Shown here: one piece after another, positions 28,053 through 36,196 of the stretch | Layout: every line of letters begins with the position of its first letter | How positions within the stretch are numbered: the first letter of the stretch is position 1 | Made by a program: the position numbers and the translations under genes | NCBI GenBank assembly: GCA_905182485.1 | Contig: CAJJBO010000012.1 | Span: 1-49,033 of the forward strand | DNA length: 49,033 nucleotides | Reading direction: 5' to 3' | DNA from: an uncultured Luminiphilus sp. | Lineage (GTDB): Bacteria; Pseudomonadota; Gammaproteobacteria; Pseudomonadales; Halieaceae | Notes under the pieces: generated by a model | Database searches by the model: none | Seen by the model: only the letters and a program-made list of their open reading frames with translations | What the model was told of the DNA's origin: nothing

Positions 28053-28538
28053 TTACTGGGACGGCGGCTCCGAATCTCGAGACGGCGGGGTAACGCGCCG
28101 TGCACCGACCTGCTCGTATTCTCCTTCCAACGTGACTCCGTCGTCTTCTTGTTGGGAGTGGTGGGTGTTCTGGAAGCCACCGCTGAACGCCCCACTGACT
28201 CCGCCCCTGGGTGCGACAGCGCGGTAAATCAAGCCTCGAAGAGGCCTTATAAGCACCAGCACGGCGACGGCATCAGACACCATCCCGGGGATCAATAAGA
28301 GCAGGCCCACAATCGCCAGCGCCACATTGTCTTGCAGCAGCTGTGCCTGCAAGCTGCCCGACTGCTGCGCCGTGCGCAACTGTCCCAACGTTTGGGCACC
28401 GGCCACGCGGATCATGATCACACCCAGGACACCAGCACCCAACACCCACAACATCGCCATGCCTGCGCTGGTTCGGCTACCCAGCGCCAATAGGCTCCAT
28501 AGCTCAAGCCACGGATACAAAAACACGATCCATCTCAC
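28053..28538 (-). CDS. fxsA: FxsA family membrane protein
   Basis: FxsA (YtzA/FxsA family) is an inner-membrane protein; in E. coli its overproduction blocks phage T7 exclusion by F plasmids, and its normal role is unknown. A GTG at 28538, with GGGAGGT upstream, gives the family start VRWIVFLYPWLELWSLLAL; the frame extends to 28580 without support. There are about four hydrophobic segments, including the conserved LLLLIPGMVSDAVAVLVLIRPLR turn cut here into its core LLLIPGMVSDAV. The C-terminal 50 residues are polar. Adjacency of fxsA to groES is common in Gammaproteobacteria. A terminator separates the two. Confidence 0.88.
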   Translation of the reverse strand: MRWIVFLYPWLELWSLLALGSRTSAGMAMLWVLGAGVLGVIMIRVAGAQTLGQLRTAQQSGSLQAQLLQDNVALAIVGLLLLIPGMVSDAVAVLVLIRPLRGLIYRAVAPRGGVSGAFSGGFQNTHHSQQEDDGVTLEGEYEQVGARRVTPPSRDSEPPSQ

Positions 28539-28623
28539 CCTATTGACCTCCCGGCCAGTCCCATTCGTGCATTGACCCACTGCATCAGGCGAACCGGCAC
28601 CTCGCGCTTACTGCAAGACACGC

Positions 28624-29946
28624 TCAACTCGACGCCTCTGTCGGCTGACGCTCTTCTTCACGGCGCCAGGGAGCCACCCACCACAACATTGCCATGCCGG
28701 GCAACGCTAGAAGCGTACAGAGCAGAAAAAAGAGTGTCCAACCGGTTTCTTCAACGACAAAGCCGGTCACCGCGTTTGCCAAGGATCGCGGCACCGCGGC
28801 CAACGCGGTAAATAGGGCGAACTGCGTCGCGGCAAACGCTTTACTCGATTCTCGGGCAATAAACGCGGTGAACGCCGCCGTGCCCAGACCCACCCCGAGG
28901 TATTCGAAGGCAATCACGAGGGCCAACTGCCACAACTCGGTTCCCCCGCTCGCAAGCCAAGCAAAGCCCAGTATGCTCAACATTTGTATCAGCCCAAAGA
29001 TCCAGAGTGCGCGATTAATACCCAAACGGAGCATCGCGAAGCCGCCAAGCAATCCACCGACGATGGCGGGCCACAATGCAGCGTGCTTTGCCACCAGCCC
29101 AATCTCAGTCATTGAGAATCCCATATCGAGATAAAAGGGGGTCGCCAATGCCGTGGCCATGTTGTCGCCCAGCTTGTAGGCCACCATGAATAGGAGGGCC
29201 AGCGCCCCAGTTCGCCAGCCAACGCGATGGAAATACTCAGTGAAGGGCGTCAACAGCGTGGCTCGGAGCCCTTGCGCGGGGGGGCTCAGGTCCTCTGGTT
29301 CGCGGATACTGAGCGATAGCACTATCCCAACCGTCATAAAGGCGGCGGTGACCCAAAACACCACAGTCCAGGGCAGCATATCGGCGAGTATCAATGACAG
29401 GGAACCGGGCACCAAACTCGCGATACGGTAGGCTTGAACGTGAATGGCATTGCCCAAGCCCAGCTCAGCGTCCGGGAGTATCTCCCTCCGATAGGCGTCG
29501 ATCGCGACATCTTGGCTAGCGCTCAAGAACGCGATCACCGATGCGAGCACAGCGACCAAAGCGGTTTGGTGCAGCGGGTCAAGGTACCCTAACGCACCGA
29601 TCGACAGCACCAGACTGATCTGCGTGACCAACATCCAGCCCCGCCGCCTGCCGAGGGGCGGTCGAATACGGTCCATCAGGGGCGCCCACAAGAACTTCCA
29701 CGTGTAAGGTAGACCAACCAATGCAAAGAGGCCGATTTCGGCCAAAGACACATCAGCGGCGCGCAACCACGCAGGCACCAGTTGTATCAGAAGATAGAGC
29801 GGCATCCCGGAAGCAAACCCCGTCATGACACAGATCAACATCCGGCGACTGAGTACGGCTTTAAATCCGGCTGCTTCGTACTCGGACCTGCACGGTTGCT
29901 CCTCTCGAGTCTGCGCCAATATCGCATGCACAGAAGAGACATGCAC
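28624..29946 (-). CDS. ampG: AmpG-like muropeptide permease (MFS)
   Basis: A major facilitator with about 12 helices over 440 residues. The family signature FASGMPLYLLIQLVPAWL and FLWAPLMDRIRPPLGRRRGW, the AmpG cytoplasmic loop, is clear, as is QDVAIDAYRREIL. AmpG imports anhydro-muropeptides released by wall turnover for recycling; related permeases of this subfamily occur in pairs in some bacteria, and substrate is inferred. The start is uncertain: ATG 29946 adds about 30 polar residues before the first helix, and a start nearer SEYEAAGFKAV is possible. It is followed by fxsA on the same strand. Confidence 0.85.
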   Translation of the reverse strand: MHVSSVHAILAQTREEQPCRSEYEAAGFKAVLSRRMLICVMTGFASGMPLYLLIQLVPAWLRAADVSLAEIGLFALVGLPYTWKFLWAPLMDRIRPPLGRRRGWMLVTQISLVLSIGALGYLDPLHQTALVAVLASVIAFLSASQDVAIDAYRREILPDAELGLGNAIHVQAYRIASLVPGSLSLILADMLPWTVVFWVTAAFMTVGIVLSLSIREPEDLSPPAQGLRATLLTPFTEYFHRVGWRTGALALLFMVAYKLGDNMATALATPFYLDMGFSMTEIGLVAKHAALWPAIVGGLLGGFAMLRLGINRALWIFGLIQMLSILGFAWLASGGTELWQLALVIAFEYLGVGLGTAAFTAFIARESSKAFAATQFALFTALAAVPRSLANAVTGFVVEETGWTLFFLLCTLLALPGMAMLWWVAPWRREEERQPTEASS

Positions 29947-30053
29947 GGTTTGTGACGCTATCCATCATGGAGCGCTTCATATCGCGCGAGCACTATTCAT
30001 CATATCGATTAAAGGGTCGCGTAGTGCATTACCGAGTCACCTCAGTCGCCCTG

Positions 30054-30121
30054 GCGCACTTGGCACTTGGCACTTGGCACTTAGGCACTTAGCACTTAGC
30101 ACTTAGGACTTAGGACTTAGC
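30054..30121. repeat. Short tandem repeat, 7-bp units
   Basis: About nine head-to-tail copies of a 7-base unit with drift: CTTGGCA in the first copies, CTTAGCA in the middle and CTTAGGA at the end, with one 8-base copy. The gradient of variants along the array suggests stepwise slippage. Confidence 0.9.
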
Positions 30122-30245
30122 GTTATTGTCTGACCACAATGGCAACGTGGAGAGCACGTCCTCGAAAAGAACCGCCGGAAAGACACTGTGCGTCAGCGCC
30201 CTGTTTTAATCAAAACGCTACTCCGCACAACGGACACTCCGCGGT

Positions 30246-30272
30246 GACCCTCAGATGCTCTGTCTGAGGGTC
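30246..30272. other. Perfect 10-bp hairpin without a T tract
   Basis: GACCCTCAGA (30246-30255) and TCTGAGGGTC (30263-30272) form a perfect stem with a 7-base loop; flanking T and A add an eleventh pair. No T tract follows on either strand. It may be a bidirectional transcript end between convergent or tandem units, a protein-binding site, or part of a dispersed element. Confidence 0.7.
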
Positions 30273-30330
30273 AGTGATTGCCCAAAGCATCTCGTGACAG
30301 GCGCCCACTTAGGAACGACCATTAATGCGC

Positions 30331-31489
30331 CTATTCGACCGAGGGCCCAGCACTTGTCGTCTTAAAACGGTGCTTTCCCCAAGCCATTAGGGGCCGTTCC
30401 ACGCAGTAATAACTTAGGGCGGCCATCGCCAGAGTGGCAGGCAGACTGATGACCAAGGCCGCCAGGCTCATCGAGGGCGTGTTCCACAGTTCGGGCCATA
30501 GCAGCACCAGCGCCCGCATCACTTGAAAGTGCCATAAATAAATCCCAAAACTCACGTGTCCGAGCCACACAAACACCTTGCTGCCAAGCCATCGCCATTC
30601 CCAGGTGGGTTCCCGGAGGCTAAAGACCAGCAGCGCGATCGCCAGCGCCACCATTGGGGTCCACACCACCAGAATCCAATGTCCCGTCCAATAAACGTCG
30701 TTCAGCATCAGCTGCCATTGCATGAGCGCCAACAGCAAAATCGCGCCTAACCAAAATATGATGCGTCTCGCCCGAGCCGGCAGGTTTAAAGACAAAAAGT
30801 TCATCGAAAACCCCAGCATGAACGTAAAGAGCACCCCGATCAGAGAGTCCATGACCGGCAAAATAAGCATCAGATTTTCCGTATTTGCCGATAGGAAGAT
30901 CCAGCTGCGCCAAGACAACGTGATAAGCAAGGCAGCGAGTAGCATGACACGCCAATCCACTGCGCGATTGATCACGCCCAGCAGGGAGCAATCAGCCATA
31001 CCTACTATCAACGGGCAGCGTCCACCAGTGAAAATTCAGCGGCTCAGCCATAAAGGGAGGGAGGTTGACCCACAGCAGCACCTGCAGCGGCAAAGTCTCG
31101 TAGGCAGCAGGGGTTATTAACCCTGGTATCAACCCCGCCAGAAGCAGCAACACTGCTAGTTCAAACCAGACGGCGGGATAGATTCTCAACACACGCCGCA
31201 GCCAAAAACGTCTCAAAGAAAATACTAGGGTACTGTTGACGATAACCTGCGCGCCCAGTAGCCAACCCGAGAGAATAAAAAAGAGGGGGACGCCCATCCA
31301 GCCAAAGCCAATGTAAATGGTGGGGTCGAGTAAGGTTTGCGCGGGGAAGAACTGCTGCAGCCATTGGCCTCCTGCTGGGAAATACTGCTCCCAGTGGAAG
31401 AGCAGAACCGCGACAGCTGCACAGCCTCGCAGGCTGTGTAAAACAGGACTAAACGTCTCGAACTGTTGTTGCACTGCCATGGCATCCAC
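30331..31489 (-). CDS. Acyltransferase 3 family membrane protein, one frameshift
   Basis: Members of this family (OafA/NodX type) O-acylate surface sugars. The first part (31489 to about 31000) has SLRGCAAVAVLLFHWEQYF, the conserved R-x10-H motif at the first helix, and GVPLFFILSGWLLGAQ, both diagnostic. It ends near FHWWTLPVDSRYG where the family expects the WSL-x-EE-FY segment; the second part resumes in another frame near 31000 and contains about seven helices and GIYLWHFQVMRAL. The frame must shift in 30990-31010. Reconstructed length about 385 residues, typical. Together with the sulfotransferase and glycosyltransferase at the window end it hints at surface polysaccharide decoration, but no direct link is visible. 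Confidence 0.85.
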
Positions 31490-31545
31490 CGCCGATAACT
31501 AACACGTACAGTATTAATTAAAGCTTCGACTTTACTCCTTTGTCA

Positions 31546-32510
31546 TTAAGGGAGCTTGTTCTCGAGGCCGAGTTTCCCATCGCTTGTCCGGAGCATTAGG
31601 GCGTCTAGCGCTTCGGTATGCTCGATGAAACCGGCGGGTTTCCGTTCCCGTGCCTCCGCTTGAACCCCGTGTCTGTATTGCGCTGCTCGCGCCGGCTTCA
31701 ACTCATCGATTATGCCCTGCTTCGCCTCTTCAAAGCTTTTTTGCCGCGGCAGCTGGTGGTCCAGCAGTTGAATGAGGTGTACACCAAACCGTGACACCAC
31801 AGGCTCCGAGAATTCGCCTTCTTCTCGCAAGGCAAACGCCGCCCTCTGAAAGGGCTCTACGGTCTCACCACGTGCCACATTTTCCATTAGTCCACCGGTG
31901 GCAATCGCCGCCTCGTCCTCGGTGTTCATCCGAACCAGTTCTTCAAAGTTGGCGCCAGGTAGCCGCGCCTGAACCAAGAGCTCATGAGCGAGGCTCAAAG
32001 CTTCGTCCTCGGATCGCTCATCACGTCGGATCAGCAGTGTTCTTACCGACACAGTCTCTTGGACTTGATATGAGTCTGGGCTCGCTTGATAAGCCTCCAT
32101 CGCTTCTGCGTCCCAATCGGTCAGTCGAAGCTGCCGATCAACTTCGAACTGCATGTACCGTTTTCAGGGTTTCTAATTGCACTCGCATGTCGTGCTATCC
32201 AGTCACGCTCGGTCTTCGACAGTAAGCCCAAGTCATCCACATCCGACATGAGCACTTCCATTGCGTAAAGATCGGATAAAGCCTGCAAATTCCGTATCCG
32301 GGAACCGACGTGCTCGTCAGTTGCATCAGGTGCATTGCGAAGATACATCCGGCGATCAAATTCGGTTATCTCAAAATCATCGGTTGAGTAATAGACCGAA
32401 TCAGCGCCGTTAGCACTGCTCGAATGGACAACGAGCTGGGTTAGGCCCAACGAGGAACAGACAACCAAAAAAAAAGCCAGCGTATGAGCACGCTGGCAGC
32501 ACGATTTCAT
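31546..32510 (-). CDS. Secreted parvulin-type peptidyl-prolyl isomerase, two frameshifts
   Basis: The N-terminal frame from ATG 32510 (MKSCCQRAHTLAFFLVVCSS) carries a signal peptide. It continues through YSTDDFEITEFDRRMYLRNA, a SurA/PpiD-like N-terminal helical part, until about 32195, where frames switch twice to recover DMRVQLETLKTVH and MQFEVDRQLRLTDWD. The C-terminal half has the PpiC rotamase domain: SVRTLLIRRDERSEDEAL, EELVRMNTEDEAAIATGG and EPVVSRFGVHLIQLLDH. Reconstructed length about 322. Such proteins assist folding of exported proteins in the periplasm. The gene lies between the acyltransferase and a group of exported proteins of unknown function, so it could serve them; that is inference. 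An ATG at 32540 adds 10 residues. Confidence 0.82.
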
Positions 32511-32704
32511 CACCGCATACCTCTGTTGATTAGAGCCCATAGAATAGAGCGGAGCGAACCTGGAGCTGGCCCACTACCGCCTTCGCGATGCACATCGGTA
32601 ACGTTTATTCGTCAGTAGCCGTCTACTTGCACTTCACGAGTCTACCTCCGATATAAATAGGGACATGCAGAGCCGGCTTTAGCGTCAGCTGCGCACAGGT
32701 GGTG

Positions 32705-33467
32705 TCATCGGAGTAGAAATACACGCTGCAAATTCAGATATAACGTGGAGTCGACATTGTCAATCGGACAACCGTACCCAACCGTTTTAGACTGATCCCA
32801 ATACTTGTTTGCTTCTCGGCCTATCCTGGGAGAGCAAGAGGCACCTGCCAACGGTGGCCCGCCTTTCGCTTTGGACCACCACAACCTGACCTCAGTCCCG
32901 TCAGTTGGATATGGTTGAGACGTAGGGTAAATCCAACGCTACCATAGAAAGCGCCCTGTTTAACGGTAAAGGGATACGCGATGATGTCATTGGTCACCGA
33001 AACACTGTAAGTTCGACACCCGAATTGCCGCCTCCTGACCCAAAGTCTAAGTCCCCAGTCTCGACACTACCACCGGAGGGTGCGCTAGCCGTGCTGCTCG
33101 ATACGTTATCGGTGGTGGTGTCCACTTCGGTGGTGGCGTCCACTTCGGTGGTGGTGTCCACTTCAGTGGTGGTGACCTCTTCGGTGGTCGCCCCATTGTC
33201 ACAAGAGCTCCAAGTGCCAGTCGTTTCGCAATCGTCAGAGGTAGTGGTTGAAGAGCTGGGGCCAGAAGTATCACTGCTGACAGCAGTCGCCACAACTTCA
33301 ACAACACAAACACTACCGGTTTTACCCGCGCTGCTGCATGCGGCTGCATCGTCCACGAACAGTCGGTACTCAGTGGCTGACACGCTCGTGCTGGTCATCG
33401 CCAAGAAACAAAAGCCCACAAGGAACTCACCCACTTGCGTCGTACTTTTCTTTGCACTCGAAAACAT
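32705..33467 (-). CDS. Exported protein with Thr-rich repeat linker, two frameshifts
   Basis: I do not recognise the family. ATG 33467 gives a signal peptide (FLVGFCFLAMTSTSVSATEY), then a cysteine-containing segment, then a low-complexity region (about residues 65-135) rich in Thr, Ser, Glu and Asp with TEVDTT repeats encoded by 18-bp DNA repeats. The frame as given stops at 32994, but adding one T at a TTT run near 33000 recovers FSVTNDIIAYPFTVKQGAFY and adding one G near 32900 recovers TEVRLWWSKAKGGPPLAGAS and a C-terminal end DSTLYLNLQRVFLLR, stopping at 32705. The reconstructed protein (about 254 residues) would be exported with a structured C-terminal domain joined by a flexible Thr-rich linker. 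A terminator upstream (33583-33609) indicates its own promoter. Confidence 0.65.
33109..33192. repeat. Tandem 18-bp coding repeat
   Basis: Four or more copies of an 18-base unit (TCCACTTCGGTGGTGGTG with small changes) starting clearly at 33121, 33139, 33157 and 33175. On the coding strand they encode the TEVDTT hexapeptide repeat of the exported protein. Because the unit is a multiple of three, copy number change would keep the frame. Confidence 0.9.
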
Positions 33468-33582
33468 ATTGAACCTCCCTGTTACTGTAAAGACCCGCCT
33501 TCTAATTAGTATGGCATGCTAACAAAGCGTCGTCCCTAAGAAGACGCTTTAAAGGTCGTAACTTATCCACTGGTTTTAAATA

Positions 33583-33609
33583 AAAAAAGAGGGGCCGAAG
33601 CCCCTCTTT
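33583..33609 (-). terminator. Strong rho-independent terminator with UUCG loop
   Basis: On the minus strand AAAGAGGGGC (33600-33609) pairs perfectly over 10 bases with GCCCCTCTTT (33586-33595) around a TTCG tetraloop, followed by T residues. It lies about 50 bases after the stop of the exported protein gene at 33659. Confidence 0.92.
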
Positions 33610-33658
33610 CTAAACTCGATCACTAATGCGCACTGCGCATTAGCTGTCGAGTCAGGCC

Positions 33659-35117
33659 TTAGTTCGAGACTGAGACAACGTTGTTACTAGAACGCTTGTG
33701 CTCTGTAGTGTGGCCGTAGCTCATTGCTCCATTATTGAGCTTGTAAGCGCCAAACCCGACAACCGGCAAACCAGTCATCTTATAACCACCGATGGTCATT
33801 GAGGTTGGCGTGGTAGCGCTTCCGAAAGCCATACGCTGCCATCCCTCAGTGTAAGTTGAATCGATAGTAGACAGGCCTGTCTTTACACCCAGCGCACTTT
33901 CCGTCCCCTTAGGGCCCATGGCGATAACAGCCACTTCGTTACAGATTGATGCTGGAGTTGCTGCAGGCTGCCGCCGGCGGGAGGGGTGAAAACTGAAGGT
34001 CGCTAGTGGTTACGGCGACAAACGTTTGCTCCTCGCGATCGTACTGAGTGACAGAAATCACCTCACACGCTGGACTTTCCTTTTTGTTGCGACCACCCCC
34101 AGTTTTGTAAACGGTGCAATCGCAGCCGCCTGGCGTCTACGTGCAACCTTTTGGTCGGGAACGTAACAACCCAGTCGGTCATACCACCAATAGCAGAGTT
34201 AACCATCACATCGTTGCTAAGCGACTCAGTCATTAGTATCGCTGAGATTGCTTGAGAACTGTTAGGTGCGGTGATCTCCGTGTACTGATTGGCACCCGTT
34301 CCAGTGTGAATAGTCGCATTCGGCGTCCCGTCTAACAGAGACGGCCGCGTCTGCCTGGGTCTGTGTGATTGCCAGCACCTGTCCGCCCAATCGTCAACAG
34401 CCGTTGCCTCAAAACCAAATGCGGTTGCCGCCGCTACGTCAATGTGGTAAGCAATTCCGTACAAACCACCTTCTTGAGCAGTCACTCCGTCATCGGTCCC
34501 GAACGCTGTTGGAAATCCAGCGACAATACCTGCGCAGTTTGCAGGCACGCCCGTTGCGCCGTGCTTAGCGAAGTCAGCCCACTGAGTCGTCTTGGCCGCT
34601 CCGACGTTTACCAGTACACCCATTTCAATCACTTCAACGTGACCGGTCAGCGTACGCTCAATAGTGGCGTCAGCGTCTTTTGCGTACTGATAGTTAACGA
34701 ATGGCTGAGTCCGAGTCGTCGAGCCATCAGCATTTGCTGTGTTACACCGCTGTAGGGAGCGTTAGCCGACCCTAACGCAGGAACCGTACAGCTGTTATCG
34801 TCGCGTAGTAATTGCAGCGCCCTTGCCATTTGGGTCTTTGATACACCAAAGGCAAAGTGATCGTACGGAGACAGATACAAGTTGAAATCCAGTACTTCGT
34901 CTGAGTTTTTGTACTCTACGAAACGGATTTTGACTGCTTTTGCCTTGCCAGTCGTGTTGGCAATGTGCATGTTGGTCGAGTTGCCGTTGTCAGCATTGTA
35001 AAATGGAAACAACAGTACTTGCCCCGTGTTATCTGGATTTACGTACTGCCCCGCTTGGACGGCTGCGCCACCCAAGACGCTTGCAGCTACAGCAAGGGAG
35101 ATAAGGTTCTTTTTCAT
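33659..35117 (-). pseudogene. Large exported protein of unknown function, at least five frameshifts
   Basis: ATG 35117 (MKKNLISLAVAASVLGGAA) has a signal peptide ending near VQAGQY. The mature start YVNPDNTGQVLLFPFYNADN and the following HIANTTGKAKAVKIRFVEYK and VLDFNLYLSPYDHFAFGV resemble a family of uncharacterised secreted or surface proteins I associate from memory with marine Gammaproteobacteria; I cannot confirm the name. The frame shifts near 34745, 34385, 34340, 34110 and 33945, and the joined product (about 485 residues) reads smoothly through RTLTGHVEVIEMGVL, SQAISAILMTESLSNDVMVN and GWQRMAFGSATTPTSMTIGG to a stop at 33659. Cysteine pairs and many polar residues suit an extracellular beta-rich protein. 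Its position just beyond the T2SS operon makes it a possible substrate. The shifts look like base-calling errors, not decay. Confidence 0.7.
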
Positions 35118-35136
35118 GAATAATGTAAATAAGTCG

Positions 35137-35150
35137 ATCAAACGTTTGAT
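35137..35150. promoter_or_regulatory. 14-bp perfect palindrome upstream of the exported protein gene
   Basis: ATCAAACGTTTGAT is a perfect palindrome 19 bases before the ATG at 35117. Its symmetry and CAAACGTTTG core resemble operators of TetR-family regulators, but the regulator is unknown. As it lies close to the start codon it may also fold as a leader hairpin. Confidence 0.6.
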
Positions 35151-35513
35151 TAAACAAACCGTTGCCCAGCAACAGTTTCCAAGCTAACACGTCTGCAGAT
35201 ACGTGACAAATAAGACGGCCACCGTCCACCAGCCCACAGAGTAACTACTTTCTCCCCGTGGTGGCCGACGAATGCCGACCCACTAACTTGATGTGCAAAT
35301 TGTATGCGAGCCTCGAGGACTTGCAACCCTTTTGACGACTAATGGGCCGACATAATTCCCATTTTTTTGTGATTTTTTTGTGATTTTCACGTTATTCGTA
35401 CTTTAGTCGCCGTTTTCACCCAAATTTCCGCGGCTTTTTCGCAGATCATTCGAATAGATTTCCCTGCCGCAAACAACATCATCTGAGTGACAACAGATCG
35501 CGGCTCCTGAAGC
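35151..35513. other. Intergenic region between two exported-protein genes
   Basis: No convincing gene is visible. It contains a direct duplication of TTTTTTTGTGA (35362-35372 and 35373-35383) in a locally AT-rich stretch that may hold the promoter of the downstream exported protein. I see no clear terminator for the T2SS operon here. Confidence 0.5.
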
Positions 35514-36164
35514 TCATTGCCGGTAAATGTACCAAGCTCCGTCCACATTCAACCATGTCACTTCATACGGAATCGGCGTGGGAAACGACATTTCGGGCGG
35601 CTTCATCACTGAAAGAATCACCCTTACCTCGCAACGGTCACTGTGAGTCGACATCGTCGACGATGCAGAAAAGGGCGCGGCCAACTCCTGACCGCAATCT
35701 TCCCAACGTTCACAACACAGTCGTCGGCAGCGCCCGAAGCGGAATTAGACCTGTCTGCATTGCTAGCAGACCCTGCGGCAACCGCGATGCCATCATCAGC
35801 CTGCCCGGCAGGAGGGCTATTCTCCTGATCGCACTTCACCCACTTGATCTCAGCATTTTGCCAAAATGATGCACCGCCGAAGTCCCCTCTAAAACGTTCC
35901 GCTCGAGGGCCGCTCTGGTAACCGGGGGTCATGAACGTTAACGCCCGCTCATAGTCCTGGCCCATGAGCGCATCTGTCCACTGCAAGGTCTTGATAACTC
36001 AAGTGCTCCTCTACCGATACCTTTGGGGGTGAAGCACAACCCGCCACTAAAACAACTGCGAACAAACCCAGCTTCACTGCTAACCGCAAACCGGTTTTTA
36101 GTCGATATCTATGCACCTTTTGCACTCTCCTCGCCGCGCGAACACCACGAGTTTTCGTCCTCAA
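35514..36164 (-). CDS. Lipoprotein with NTF2-like domain at the end of the T2SS operon, two frameshifts
   Basis: I recognise no named family. From 36164 the frame gives a basic N-terminus and a lipoprotein signal ending LFAVVLVAGCASPP (lipobox VAGC), then EHLSYQDLA. The frame shifts near 35970 to VQWTDALMGQDYERALTFMT and FRGDFGGASFWQNAEIKWVK, passes an Ala-Ser-Asp-rich segment, then shifts near 35660 to CEVRVILSVMKPPEMSFP and ends VTWLNVDGAWYIYRQ at 35514. The pattern of helices and then strands ending in a Trp-Tyr-rich strand suggests an NTF2/SnoaL-like fold. Two cysteines (in KWVKCDQE and DDCVVNV) could form a disulfide. It follows gspD by 32 bases in the same direction, so it may be an accessory or pilotin-like lipoprotein; that role is inference only. 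Confidence 0.65.
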
Positions 36165-36196
36165 AAGCCCTTGAAGCCGAGTAGCATCGCCGATGG

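Larger units (their letters stand above)
29947..30330. other. Intergenic region with a tandem repeat and a hairpin
   Basis: This 384-base stretch between ampG and the acyltransferase gene has no convincing gene. It holds the short tandem repeat at 30054-30121 and the 10-bp perfect hairpin at 30246-30272, and otherwise nothing I recognise. Confidence 0.6.

Noticed and set aside
33109-33192. Possible CRISPR array
   Set aside because: The 18-bp units are adjacent, without unique spacers, and encode an in-frame peptide repeat. No cas gene is seen.
33025-33522. 165-residue plus-strand open frame made of Val/Ser repeats
   Set aside because: It is the antisense of the Thr-rich 18-bp repeat gene; the minus-strand frame has a signal peptide and start, and this one is a repeat shadow.
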